Source: Lachnospiraceae bacterium
GTDB lineage: Bacteria > Bacillota > Clostridia > Lachnospirales > Lachnospiraceae
Length of the DNA: 5,784 nt
NCBI GenBank assembly: GCA_024691145.1
Contig: JAILNW010000429.1
Span: forward strand, 1-5,784
Direction of reading: 5' to 3'
Positions 1 to 5,694 of this stretch are shown piece after piece. Positions within the stretch are counted from its first letter, which is position 1, and each line of letters begins with the position of its first letter. The notes under the pieces were generated by a model. That model had not been told where the DNA came from. It searched no databases and saw only the letters and a list, made by a program, of their open reading frames with translations. Made by a program: the position numbers and the translations under genes.

Positions 1-2
1 AC

Positions 3-68
3 AATGCAGCATGGCTTCTTCAATACCAGATGGAAAGCATGTTAGATATTTATAAGAGATTAATGTAA
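3..68 (+). CDS. Possible C-terminal tail of an upstream gene
   Basis: The frame starting at base 3 is open to a TAA at 66-68 and reads NAAWLLQYQMESMLDIYKRL followed by M and stop, a plausible amphipathic helical C-terminus. The frame from base 2 is also open, to a TAA at 53-55, and ends in DGKHVRYL, so the choice of frame is uncertain. I do not recognise either tail. Nothing else in bases 1-146 looks coding. Confidence 0.25.
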   Translation, partial: NAAWLLQYQMESMLDIYKRLM

Positions 69-74
69 TGATAT

Positions 75-103
75 TTATTATTTGGAAAAATCTACCTTAT
101 AAT
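75..103 (+). promoter_or_regulatory. Weak candidate promoter before the DUF4869-like remnant
   Basis: A perfect -10 hexamer TATAAT lies at 98-103. Seventeen bases upstream is only a poor -35 match, TTATTA (75-80), sharing three positions with TTGACA. A start near 110 would leave a leader of about 37 bases before the ATG at 147, which has a strong ribosome binding site (AGAGAGGAAGG, 132-142). This suggests that the now broken gene once had its own promoter. Confidence 0.35.
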
Positions 104-146
104 TATGTAAATAGTGCAATAAAGCAAATCTAGAGAGGAAGGTTTT

Positions 147-254
147 ATGCTGAAAGTATTTTTTGGAGATATGGATGATGTAGTATATAATACGACTGTA
201 TATTTTAAGTTTAATTATTTGCCTGACTAGTTTAAAGATGGAGATATAGTGTAA
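147..254 (+). pseudogene. DUF4869-like protein, 5' remnant with in-frame TAG
   Basis: The ATG at 147 has an excellent ribosome binding site, AGAGAGGAAGG at 132-142. The 27-residue frame begins MLKVFFGDMDDVVYNTTVYF and stops at TAG 228-230. The motif FGDMxxxxYNTxVYFK is, from memory, the N-terminus of DUF4869 proteins of Clostridia, a family of unknown function that is much longer (roughly 130-150 residues). Reading through the TAG gives FKDGDIV and then TAA at 252-254. The family commonly has a tryptophan near this position as I recall it, so the TAG may be a single TGG-to-TAG change. The rest of the gene is missing, because the frame runs straight into the terminator at 253. It looks like a decayed remnant. 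A short peptide gene is possible but less likely. The family assignment is recalled, not searched. Confidence 0.5.
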
Positions 255-295
255 TTCCTCGAAGTTAAAAATTACAGACTTCGGGGAGTTTTTTT
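253..295 (+). terminator. Rho-independent terminator
   Basis: The left arm AATTCCTCGAAGT (253-265) pairs with the right arm ACTTCGGGGAGTT (278-290) over 13 bp with two G-U pairs, around a 12-base loop. A T-run follows at 289-295. It ends transcription of the remnant upstream and insulates the AbrB-ABC operon. Confidence 0.88.
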
Positions 296-342
296 ATTTA
301 ATAAGAAATTACTCTAGAATTTCAAAATTAATAGTAAAATTG

Positions 343-355
343 TTGCATTCTGCAA
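343..355. promoter_or_regulatory. Inverted repeat over the -35: candidate operator
   Basis: TTGCA (343-347), TTC, TGCAA (351-355) is a perfect 5-bp inverted repeat with a 3-base spacer that covers the -35 hexamer. A dimeric repressor bound here would block the promoter. The AbrB-type protein encoded just downstream is the obvious candidate, but that link is inference, and a repeat this short can arise by chance in AT-rich DNA. Confidence 0.3.
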
Positions 356-371
356 ATTCCAGTAGTATAAT
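343..371 (+). promoter_or_regulatory. Promoter of the AbrB-ABC transporter operon
   Basis: The -35 element TTGCAT (343-348) and a perfect -10 TATAAT (366-371) are separated by 17 bases, a standard sigma-A arrangement. The predicted start near 378 gives a leader of about 43 bases before the ATG at 421. The only gene downstream before the next terminator-bounded unit is the AbrB-led operon. The upstream terminator at 253-295 makes a dedicated promoter here necessary. Confidence 0.7.
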
Positions 372-420
372 AAGTTTAAGAAGTATGAAAAGTATAACTA
401 ATATGAAATGGAGGAATAGT

Positions 421-612
421 ATGGAAAAGGATAAATTTGTAGGAGTCAGCAAGGTAGGAGAGAAGGGACAGATAGTTATTCCTAAGGAGGCAAGAGAGAT
501 GTTCGATATTAAGCCTGGGGATTCTGTAATTGTTCTTTGTGATAAGAATAAGGGTATTGCCTTACTTAAGGCAGATGCTATTGAAGATTTGTTCCCAAAG
601 GGGGTTTTATAA
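421..612 (+). CDS. AbrB/SpoVT-family transcriptional regulator
   Basis: A 63-residue DNA-binding protein with one SpoVT-AbrB swapped-hairpin domain at about residues 8-52. It shows the family pattern KVGEKGQIVIPKEAREMFDI (11-30) followed by KPGDSVIVL (31-39). The start at 421 is chosen because GGAGG (410-414) lies 6 bases upstream; a longer frame opens at 340 but has no ribosome binding site there and overlaps the promoter. Family members form dimers or tetramers and act as transition-state or local regulators. This short single-domain form next to an ABC exporter is a common arrangement in Clostridia and probably controls its own operon. Its stop is one base before the next start, so it is translationally coupled to the ATPase. 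The family is firm; the regulated target is inferred. Confidence 0.9.
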   Translation: MEKDKFVGVSKVGEKGQIVIPKEAREMFDIKPGDSVIVLCDKNKGIALLKADAIEDLFPKGVL

Positions 613-613
613 T

Positions 614-1336
614 ATGTATGCAATAGAAACTAAGAATTTAACTAAGAAATTTAAAGAAAAGACAGCTGTTAATGGAATTGATTTAACGATTAATGAAGGT
701 GAGCTTTTTGCTTTGCTTGGAACAAATGGTGCTGGTAAAACAACTACTATAAAGATGCTTTCTACACTTATACTTCCAACAGATGGGGAAGTTAAGATAT
801 TAGGCATGGATGTGGTTAAGGACAGCCAGAAGATTAAGGAGATTCTTAATGTTTCTCCTCAGAAAACAGCCATTGCACCTAATCTTTCTGTAAAAGAAAA
901 TCTTGAATTTATGGCAGGTGTCTATCAGATACCAAATAAGGAAGCTAAAATTGATGAACTTGTTAAGTTATTTAAACTTGATGAGGTTTTAAAGCAAAAG
1001 GCGAAGACTTTGTCAGGCGGCTGGCAGAGAAAGGTGTCAATAGCAATTGCTTTAATTAATGAACCAAAGATTTTGTTTCTTGATGAACCTACATTAGGCC
1101 TTGATGTTATTGCAAGAAAAGAATTATGGAAGGTTATTGAGAAGCTTAAAGGCAATATTACTATTATTCTTACTACTCACTATATGGAGGAGGCAGAAAG
1201 TTTGTCAGACAGGGTTGGTATTATGGCTAAGGGAGACCTTGTGGATGTTGGAACAACAGAGGAACTAAAGACTAAAGCTAGTACTGACAACTTTGAAGAT
1301 GCATTTGTTAAGATTGCTACGGGAGGCGAATTATAA
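614..1336 (+). CDS. ABC transporter ATP-binding protein (exporter type)
   Basis: A 240-residue nucleotide-binding subunit that hydrolyses ATP at the membrane to power the permease encoded next. Visible motifs are Walker A GTNGAGKT (36-43), a Q-loop glutamine near Q83, the ABC signature LSGGWQRK (133-140), Walker B ILFLDEP with D157 and E158, D-loop GLD (162-164) and the switch histidine H189. All catalytic residues are present, and the length is typical of DrrA/CcmA-like ATPases that pair with ABC-2 permeases. The start at 614 is preferred over the upstream in-frame ATG at 530, because it has AAAGGGGG at 597-604, lies one base after the regulator stop, and begins with the usual MYAIETKNLTKKF. 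The substrate cannot be read from the ATPase; drug, peptide or lipid export are possibilities within the family. Confidence 0.95.
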   Translation: MYAIETKNLTKKFKEKTAVNGIDLTINEGELFALLGTNGAGKTTTIKMLSTLILPTDGEVKILGMDVVKDSQKIKEILNVSPQKTAIAPNLSVKENLEFMAGVYQIPNKEAKIDELVKLFKLDEVLKQKAKTLSGGWQRKVSIAIALINEPKILFLDEPTLGLDVIARKELWKVIEKLKGNITIILTTHYMEEAESLSDRVGIMAKGDLVDVGTTEELKTKASTDNFEDAFVKIATGGEL

Positions 1337-1337
1337 T

Positions 1338-2069
1338 ATGAGAACTATTAATTTTGCAAAAAGAAATTTTAAAGAGATTATAAGAGATCCCTTAAGTATA
1401 ATATTTGCTATTATTTTACCTTTATTTTTACTTTTTATTTTTCAGCAGTTTAATATTCCAAGTGAAAATTATGAATTACATAACTTTACACCAGGCATAG
1501 TGGTGTTTGGATTTACGTTTATTACTTTATTTTCAGCTATGCTTGTAAGTAAAGACAGAACCTCATCTTTACTGATCAGATTAGGCATAAGCCCTATGAA
1601 GTCTATTGAGTATATATTAGGCTACATGCTTGCTATTTTGCCTATTATAGTAATTCAGAATATATTATTTTTTATTCTGGCTATTGTGTTAGGATTAGAA
1701 TTTAGTGTGCATATTATATTTGCAATGCTTGTTTCTATAGTTGTTGCAATACTTTTTATAGCACTTGGAATAATTATAGGAAGTGTTGCTTCTGAAAAGG
1801 GATCTTCAGGAATATCAAGTGTTATAATTCAGCTTGTTTGCTTTACTAGCGGAATGTATTTTCCAAAGGAAGCCCTTGGAAAGGGTTTCAGATTTATATG
1901 TGAATGTCTGCCTTTCGAGTCATGTGTTACAATAATAAGAGGTATAATGAATAATAATACTGATATAATTAGTGGAAGAAATGTTGTTTTATTTTTTGTA
2001 TATACAATTGCAGCTGTTATATGTTCTGCTGTTGTTTTTAAGAAGAAAATGATAAGCGATAATAAATAA
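1338..2069 (+). CDS. ABC-2 type transporter permease
   Basis: A 243-residue integral membrane subunit forming the export channel with the ATPase encoded just upstream. Six hydrophobic segments are visible, at about residues 21-38, 52-70, 94-120, 125-150, 156-176 and 215-234, the classic ABC-2 (DrrB/NodJ-like) layout. The charged N-terminus NFAKRNFKEIIRDPLS is the typical interface helix leading into the first membrane segment. The late motif SGMYFPKEAL (171-180) sits where this family has its conserved loop before the last span. The start at 1338 is chosen because it lies one base after the ATPase stop with GGGAGG at 1321-1326; the in-frame ATG at 1293 lies inside the ATPase gene. A homodimer is likely, since no second permease is present. 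The substrate is unknown. Confidence 0.92.
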   Translation: MRTINFAKRNFKEIIRDPLSIIFAIILPLFLLFIFQQFNIPSENYELHNFTPGIVVFGFTFITLFSAMLVSKDRTSSLLIRLGISPMKSIEYILGYMLAILPIIVIQNILFFILAIVLGLEFSVHIIFAMLVSIVVAILFIALGIIIGSVASEKGSSGISSVIIQLVCFTSGMYFPKEALGKGFRFICECLPFESCVTIIRGIMNNNTDIISGRNVVLFFVYTIAAVICSAVVFKKKMISDNK

Positions 2070-2070
2070 A

Positions 2071-2157
2071 AGAGGATTAAGATGGATTATATTTAAGTCC
2101 GATGAAGTAAATGGTTACGATGATGGCAACAGGTATTTAATGCGAAGGGATGTTCAC
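2071..2157 (+). other. Possible broken 5' extension of the next gene
   Basis: The frame of the gene at 2158 stays open back to 2056 and reads KSDEVNGYDDGNRYLMRRDV (2095-2154), protein-like but without a start codon at its beginning. In another frame, AGAGGA (2071-2076) is a good ribosome binding site for the ATG at 2082-2084, which gives only MDYI and a stop at 2094-2096. A one-base shift near 2085-2094 would join this ATG to the long frame. This could be a frameshifted N-terminal extension, a remnant of another gene, or chance. No clear promoter is seen here. Confidence 0.25.
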
Positions 2158-2496
2158 ATGGAAAAAACAAGATATATTAGAGTGCCAAAAAATCAGAAGG
2201 CCGTGAAAGATTATGATAATGGTATTATTGAAGATAATCAGGTGGAAGAAATTCTATTAACACAGGAAGTCTTTGATGAATTATATAAGTCAGGTGTTTT
2301 TTCAATCATCAATGATAAATGTGATATTATTATTGATGATTATGAAGATGAAGTATTGACTTTAGAGAAAGTTCCTGTTGCATTAGAAGTTGTAAATGAT
2401 TTGTGCAGCGTTAATACAAGCAATAATCTTAAGGAATTAAAGAGAATGCTTGAATTAGCACTAAAATATAAAACCATTGTAGGATTTGATTTTTAA
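2158..2496 (+). CDS. Small acidic protein of unknown function
   Basis: A 112-residue soluble protein with no signal peptide or membrane segment. I do not recognise it with confidence. It is rich in Asp and Glu, with an acidic stretch IIIDDYEDEVLTLE at residues 57-70, probable helices at about 29-47, 72-82 and 91-105, and a conserved-looking end LALKYKTIVGFDF. The start at 2158 is preferred because AAGGGA (2145-2150) lies 7 bases upstream; an in-frame ATG at 2140 would add six residues but has no good binding site. It is separated from the permease by 88 bases and ends at its own terminator, so it may be the last gene of the exporter transcript or a separate accessory gene. Its style resembles the small cytosolic proteins that accompany DUF4869 genes or immunity-type cassettes; this is an impression only. 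Confidence 0.75.
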   Translation: MEKTRYIRVPKNQKAVKDYDNGIIEDNQVEEILLTQEVFDELYKSGVFSIINDKCDIIIDDYEDEVLTLEKVPVALEVVNDLCSVNTSNNLKELKRMLELALKYKTIVGFDF

Positions 2497-2501
2497 GCGT
2501 T

Positions 2502-2536
2502 AAAAACACAGTTTTTTAAAATGGGCTGTGTTTTTT
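2502..2536 (+). terminator. Rho-independent terminator
   Basis: AAAAACACAG (2502-2511) pairs perfectly with CTGTGTTTTT (2526-2535) around a 14-base loop, and the T-run forms the 3' arm and tail. It starts five bases after the stop of the small acidic protein gene. The A-rich 5' arm means it could also work on the opposite strand. Confidence 0.8.
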
Positions 2537-2537
2537 A

Positions 2538-2765
2538 TATGATTTTGATACAGCAGAAGAGGAACGTGACAGTTTTAAAGGCATAAATTCAAAACTTGGT
2601 TCAAAAGGAATAAGAGCTATACCACTTAAAAAGTTTAAAGGGAAAACACTGGTATATGTTAAGATGTTTTTGTTTGTGCTTGTTGGATATGCAATTGTTA
2701 GTATAATTGATTTCAGAAGAATCAAGAAGATTCCAATGGAGAGAGTATTAAAAAATATTGAATAA
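2538..2765 (+). pseudogene. FtsX-like ABC permease, C-terminal remnant
   Basis: The frame from 2538 reads 75 residues to the TAA at 2763-2765. It has no start codon or ribosome binding site and begins directly at the end of the preceding terminator, with an in-frame stop inside that terminator at 2517-2519. The sequence contains a hydrophilic stretch (residues 1-36), a membrane segment MFLFVLVGYAIVSII (41-55) and the tail IDFRRIKKIPMERVLKNIE. This last span, followed by a basic RRIKKIPMxxxLKN ending, is the usual C-terminus of FtsX/MacB-type permeases of Firmicutes as I recall it. Intact relatives are many hundreds of residues long, so almost the whole gene is missing. A deletion or insertion breakpoint at about 2520-2540 is the simplest explanation. 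No matching ATPase remnant is visible. Confidence 0.72.
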
Positions 2766-2776
2766 AGAATAATCTA

Positions 2777-2819
2777 AAAGGCTCTGTGGTCCACAAAAAA
2801 GCGGACTGCAGGGCTTTTT
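2777..2819 (+). terminator. Rho-independent terminator
   Basis: A 16-bp stem forms between 2777-2792 and 2803-2818 (GGTCC against GGACT nearest the loop, AAAGG against the T-run at the base) with four G-U pairs and a 10-base loop. T5 lies at 2815-2819. It originally served the FtsX-like gene whose end lies 12 bases upstream, and now insulates the feo operon. Between it and the feo promoter (2820-2885) I see no gene or structure. Confidence 0.85.
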
Positions 2820-2885
2820 GATATATGCTGTGATTATATATTGTGCATTCATAAGGGAGAGGTTAAGGGATTTGTGAAAAAAGTA

Positions 2886-2914
2886 TTGACAACTATCTAA
2901 GGTTAGTATATACT
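2886..2914 (+). promoter_or_regulatory. Promoter of the feoA-feoA-feoB operon
   Basis: A perfect -35 TTGACA (2886-2891) and -10 TATACT (2909-2914) with 17-base spacing form a strong vegetative promoter. The start near 2921 leaves about 50 bases of leader, too short for a typical riboswitch. A palindrome covers the spacer and -10, so this promoter is probably repressed when metal is plentiful. Confidence 0.85.
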
Positions 2915-2923
2915 AATCATAGA
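2896..2923. promoter_or_regulatory. Candidate DtxR-family metalloregulator operator, copy 1
   Basis: TTAGTATATACTAA (2903-2916) is a perfect 14-bp palindrome. It extends to 28 bp (TCTA at 2896-2899 against TAGA at 2920-2923) with two mismatched pairs. It overlaps the -10 of the feo promoter, a repressor position. The half TAAGGTTAG (2898-2906) is close to the DtxR/IdeR half-site TTAGGTTAG, although the half-site spacing differs from the classic 19-bp box. Extra ACTAA-like half-sites follow at 2931-2941 (GACTAACTAAC). A similar motif lies before feoB at 3441-3469. The regulator is inferred and is not encoded in this window. Confidence 0.6.
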
Positions 2924-2970
2924 AATAAATGACTAACTAACAGAAGTTATGTTAAGAAAGGATGATTTAT

Positions 2971-3180
2971 ATGCCACTAACTATGGTTAAAGAGGGTGAA
3001 ACTGCAAAAATTATCAAAGTTGGAGGAAAAGAGGAAACTAAGAAGTTTATTGAAAAACTTGGATTTGTTTCTGGTGCTGTTATTAAGGTAGTTTCAAAGA
3101 CAGATGGTAATTTGATTGTTAATATTAAAGACTCAAGAGTAGCCATAGGGAAGGATATGGCTAATAAAATCACCGTTTGA
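2971..3180 (+). CDS. feoA: FeoA-family protein, first copy
   Basis: A 69-residue SH3-like FeoA domain protein, cytosolic, an accessory of the FeoB Fe(II) transporter. The pattern KKFIEKLGFVSGAVIKVVSK (residues 24-43) and the ending DSRVAIGKDMANKITV match the family core, where the xLGFxxGAxIxVV stretch forms the beta-barrel entry. The start at 2971 is chosen over an in-frame ATG at 2962, because AAAGGA (2957-2962) is ideally placed for 2971 and overlaps the earlier ATG. It is the first gene of the operon, 26 bases from the second feoA. It diverges strongly from that copy, so this is not a recent duplication; the two may form a mixed accessory complex with FeoB. Confidence 0.92.
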   Translation: MPLTMVKEGETAKIIKVGGKEETKKFIEKLGFVSGAVIKVVSKTDGNLIVNIKDSRVAIGKDMANKITV

Positions 3181-3206
3181 AGTTGTTGATGAATGGAGGA
3201 TGTATA

Positions 3207-3425
3207 ATGACACTTAAAGATGTTAAGATAGGACAGACTGTTAAGGTAACTAAGATTGATGGAAGTGGTCCTGTAAAAAGAAGAATTATGGATATGGGTA
3301 TTACTAAAGGTGTTACTATATTTGTAAGAAAAGTTGCACCACTTGGGGATCCTGTTGAAATTACTGTAAGAGGGTATGAACTTTCACTTAGAAAAGATGA
3401 TGCAAATATAATTGAGGTTGAATAA
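3207..3425 (+). CDS. feoA: FeoA-family protein, second copy
   Basis: A 72-residue SH3-like protein with the textbook FeoA signature: VKRRIMDMGITKGVTIFVRK (residues 23-42) and then APLGDPVEITVRGYELSLRK (44-63). It is thought to bind the cytosolic part of FeoB and modulate GTPase-coupled Fe(II) transport. The start at 3207 has GGAGGA (3195-3200) six bases upstream; a longer in-frame ATG at 3177 overlaps the stop of the first feoA and lacks a binding site. The gap to feoB is 76 bases, unusually long for this operon, and contains the second operator copy. Clostridia commonly carry two feoA genes upstream of feoB. Confidence 0.95.
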   Translation: MTLKDVKIGQTVKVTKIDGSGPVKRRIMDMGITKGVTIFVRKVAPLGDPVEITVRGYELSLRKDDANIIEVE

Positions 3426-3440
3426 GCCTTATATTTTTTG

Positions 3441-3469
3441 ATTTTAGGTTAGCGAAAACTAATTATAAG
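3441..3469. promoter_or_regulatory. Candidate metalloregulator operator, copy 2 (before feoB)
   Basis: This stretch matches copy 1 (2895-2923) at 20 of 29 positions, with identical AGGTTAG and ACTAAT blocks at the same spacing and TTAG-N6-CTAA half-sites (3449-3462). Its left half TTAGGTTAGC (3444-3453) equals the left half of the DtxR/IdeR consensus. A weak promoter may lie with it (TTGATT 3438-3443, AATTAT 3461-3466, 17-base spacing). If so, feoB could be transcribed and repressed separately from the feoA pair. This is inference from sequence likeness. Confidence 0.5.
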
Positions 3470-3501
3470 AAGTTGTATGAAACAAGAAAAGAGGTAGAAA
3501 G

Positions 3502-5664
3502 ATGTCTATAAAAATCGCATTGGCAGGAAATCCAAACTGCGGAAAGACAACATTATTTAATGCATTAACAGGTTCTAACCAGTATGTAGGAAACTGGCCT
3601 GGAGTTACTGTTGAGAAGAAGGAAGGAAAATTAAAGGAGAACAAAGAAGTAGAGATAATTGATTTACCAGGTATTTATTCATTATCACCATATACTTTAG
3701 AAGAAGTTGTGACAAGAAATTATCTTGTTAATGAAAGACCTGATGCCATTATTAATATAGTTGATGGAACAAATCTTGAGAGAAATTTATATTTATCCAC
3801 TCAGATTATGGAGCTTGGAATTCCTGTTATTATGGCTGTTAACATGGTGGACGTCCTTAGAAAACAAGGTGATACTGTTAATATTAAAAAGTTAAGTGAA
3901 AACCTTGGAATTAAAGTAATGGAAATATCCGCTTTAAAATCAGAGGGTATTAATGAACTTGCAAAGGAAGCTTTTTTACTTGCTAAAAATGGAAACGTTA
4001 CAAAAATTAAACATAGTTTTTCAGAAAAAATTGAGTCTGCAATCAGTAATACAGAGGAAAAACTTGTTGGAATTGATGATGATATAAAAAGGTTTCTGGC
4101 AATTAAGCTGTTGGAAAAGGATGAAAAAATTAATGAACTTTTTAATAATGCTTCTGATGGCTATGAGATACCAGATGTTTCAGTTATCGTTAAATCAATT
4201 GAAGATGAGTATGATGATGAAGTTGAGAGTATTATAACAAATGAAAGATATGAATACATAACTTCTATAATAGGACAGTGCATAAAGAAGGGCAAGAAAA
4301 CAGAAACTACATCTGATAAGATAGATAAGATAGTTACAAACAGATTTTTAGCTCTTCCTATATTTGCTGTTGTTATGTTTATTGTTTATTATATATCAGT
4401 TACAACAGTTGGAGGATATTTAACTGACTGGGTTAATGATGGTGTATTTGGTGAAGGCTGGTCTTTGTTTGGATTAGATGTGCCTAGTATTCCAGGAATT
4501 GTTGAAGGTTTACTTGATAAGATAAATTGTGCAGACTGGTTAAAGGGTCTTGTGCTTGATGGTATTGTAGGTGGAGTTGGTGCTGTACTTGGATTCGTTC
4601 CACAGATTATGGTGTTGTTTATATTCTTGGCTTTCCTTGAGGGCTGCGGATATATGGCAAGAATTGCATTTATTATGGACAGAATCTTTAGAAGATTTGG
4701 ATTATCAGGAAAGTCATTTATACCTATGTTAATTGGTAGTGGTTGTGGTATTCCGGGAATTATGGCGTCAAGAACAATTGAAAGTGACAGAGACAGAAAG
4801 ATGACTATAATGACAACTACTTTTGTTCCATGTGGAGCTAAGCTTCCTATTATAGCACTTATTGCAGGTGCTGTATTTAATGGAGCATGGTGGGTTGCAC
4901 CTAGTGCTTACTTTGTAGGAATTGCAGCTATCATTTGCTCAGGTGTTATTCTTAAGAAAACAAAGGCATTTAATTCAGATGTGGCACCATTTGTTATGGA
5001 GCTTCCAGCTTATCATATGCCTACTTTAGGAAGTATCCTTAGAAGTATGTGGGAAAGAGGTTCTTCTTTTATTAAGAAAGCAGGAACAATTATTCTTTTA
5101 TCTACAATAGTACTTTGGTTCTTAATGCAGTTTGGATATGTTGATGGAGAGTTCAGAATGCTTGAAGCACTTGAAATTAATAAGAGTATTCTTGCAAGAT
5201 TAGGAAGTGTAATTGCTCCGTTATTCAAACCTCTTGGATTTGGTAACTGGAGGATGGCTGTTGCTGCTGTAACAGGATTAATTGCGAAGGAAAATGTTGT
5301 TGGTACATTTGGAGTTATCTTCGGTGTGGAAGAAGTTGCTGAAGATGGAGCAGAGATTTGGGCAAATGTAGCTAAGGTTTTACCAGGAATTGCTGCTTAT
5401 TCTTTCTTAGTATTTAACTTGTTATGTGCTCCTTGCTTTGCTGCAATGGGTGCGATTAAGAGAGAAATGAATAATACTAAGTGGTTCTGGTTTGCTATAG
5501 GTTATCAGACATTACTTGCATATGTTGTTTCATTATGTATTTACCAGATTGGCGGGCTTGCAACAGGACTTATAGGATTTAGCTTTTTTACAGTTGTTGC
5601 ATTTATACTTACATTAGGTTTCCTATATTTATTATTTATAAAAAAGCCACAAAAGAAGAATTAA
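3502..5664 (+). CDS. feoB: Ferrous iron transporter FeoB
   Basis: A full-length 720-residue Fe(II) importer of the cytoplasmic membrane. The N-terminal G domain shows G1 GNPNCGKT (9-16), G2 with T36 in GVTVEK, G3 DLPG (54-57), G4 NMVD (114-117) and a G5-like SALKSEG (143-149). A helical GDI-like region follows to about 270. The membrane part runs from about 283 to 713, with the first core repeat containing GCGYMARIAFIMDR (381-394), then GSGCGIPGIMASRTIE (412-427) and FVPCGAKLPI (441-450), and a later LCAPCFAAMGAIKRE (641-655). These cysteine-containing motifs line the proposed iron path; the GSGCGIPG form differs from the GxGCxVPA of enterobacterial FeoB. The start at 3502 has AAAGAGG at 3488-3494. 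No feoC gene is seen, and no clear terminator follows the stop. Confidence 0.98.
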   Translation: MSIKIALAGNPNCGKTTLFNALTGSNQYVGNWPGVTVEKKEGKLKENKEVEIIDLPGIYSLSPYTLEEVVTRNYLVNERPDAIINIVDGTNLERNLYLSTQIMELGIPVIMAVNMVDVLRKQGDTVNIKKLSENLGIKVMEISALKSEGINELAKEAFLLAKNGNVTKIKHSFSEKIESAISNTEEKLVGIDDDIKRFLAIKLLEKDEKINELFNNASDGYEIPDVSVIVKSIEDEYDDEVESIITNERYEYITSIIGQCIKKGKKTETTSDKIDKIVTNRFLALPIFAVVMFIVYYISVTTVGGYLTDWVNDGVFGEGWSLFGLDVPSIPGIVEGLLDKINCADWLKGLVLDGIVGGVGAVLGFVPQIMVLFIFLAFLEGCGYMARIAFIMDRIFRRFGLSGKSFIPMLIGSGCGIPGIMASRTIESDRDRKMTIMTTTFVPCGAKLPIIALIAGAVFNGAWWVAPSAYFVGIAAIICSGVILKKTKAFNSDVAPFVMELPAYHMPTLGSILRSMWERGSSFIKKAGTIILLSTIVLWFLMQFGYVDGEFRMLEALEINKSILARLGSVIAPLFKPLGFGNWRMAVAAVTGLIAKENVVGTFGVIFGVEEVAEDGAEIWANVAKVLPGIAAYSFLVFNLLCAPCFAAMGAIKREMNNTKWFWFAIGYQTLLAYVVSLCIYQIGGLATGLIGFSFFTVVAFILTLGFLYLLFIKKPQKKN

Positions 5665-5694
5665 GAAAGAAAATCCTTCGTTATGTGTATTTAA

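Noticed and set aside
82..103. TTGGAA (82-87) as the -35 for TATAAT at 98
   Set aside because: The spacing is only 10 bases, incompatible with a sigma-A promoter.
530..613. A longer N-terminus for the ABC ATPase from the ATG at 530
   Set aside because: It would overlap the regulator gene in another frame, adds 28 residues not typical of the family, and lacks a binding site. The start at 614 has one.
309..623. Minus-strand open frames, for example 309-623, 2516-2725, 3459-3644 and 5013-5228
   Set aside because: They lie opposite genes, remnants or promoters with better coding signals, lack ribosome binding sites, and have low-complexity hydrophobic or serine-rich translations typical of antisense shadows.
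2820..2970. A riboswitch or structured leader before feoA
   Set aside because: Only about 50 bases lie between the predicted transcription start and the ATG, and no long stem or known aptamer pattern is visible.
3422..3440. ATAAG-C-CTTAT followed by a T-run after the second feoA as a terminator
   Set aside because: The arms are 5 bp with a one-base centre, too short and too tight for a stable hairpin, and feoB continues the operon. It is more likely a chance palindrome or part of a binding region.
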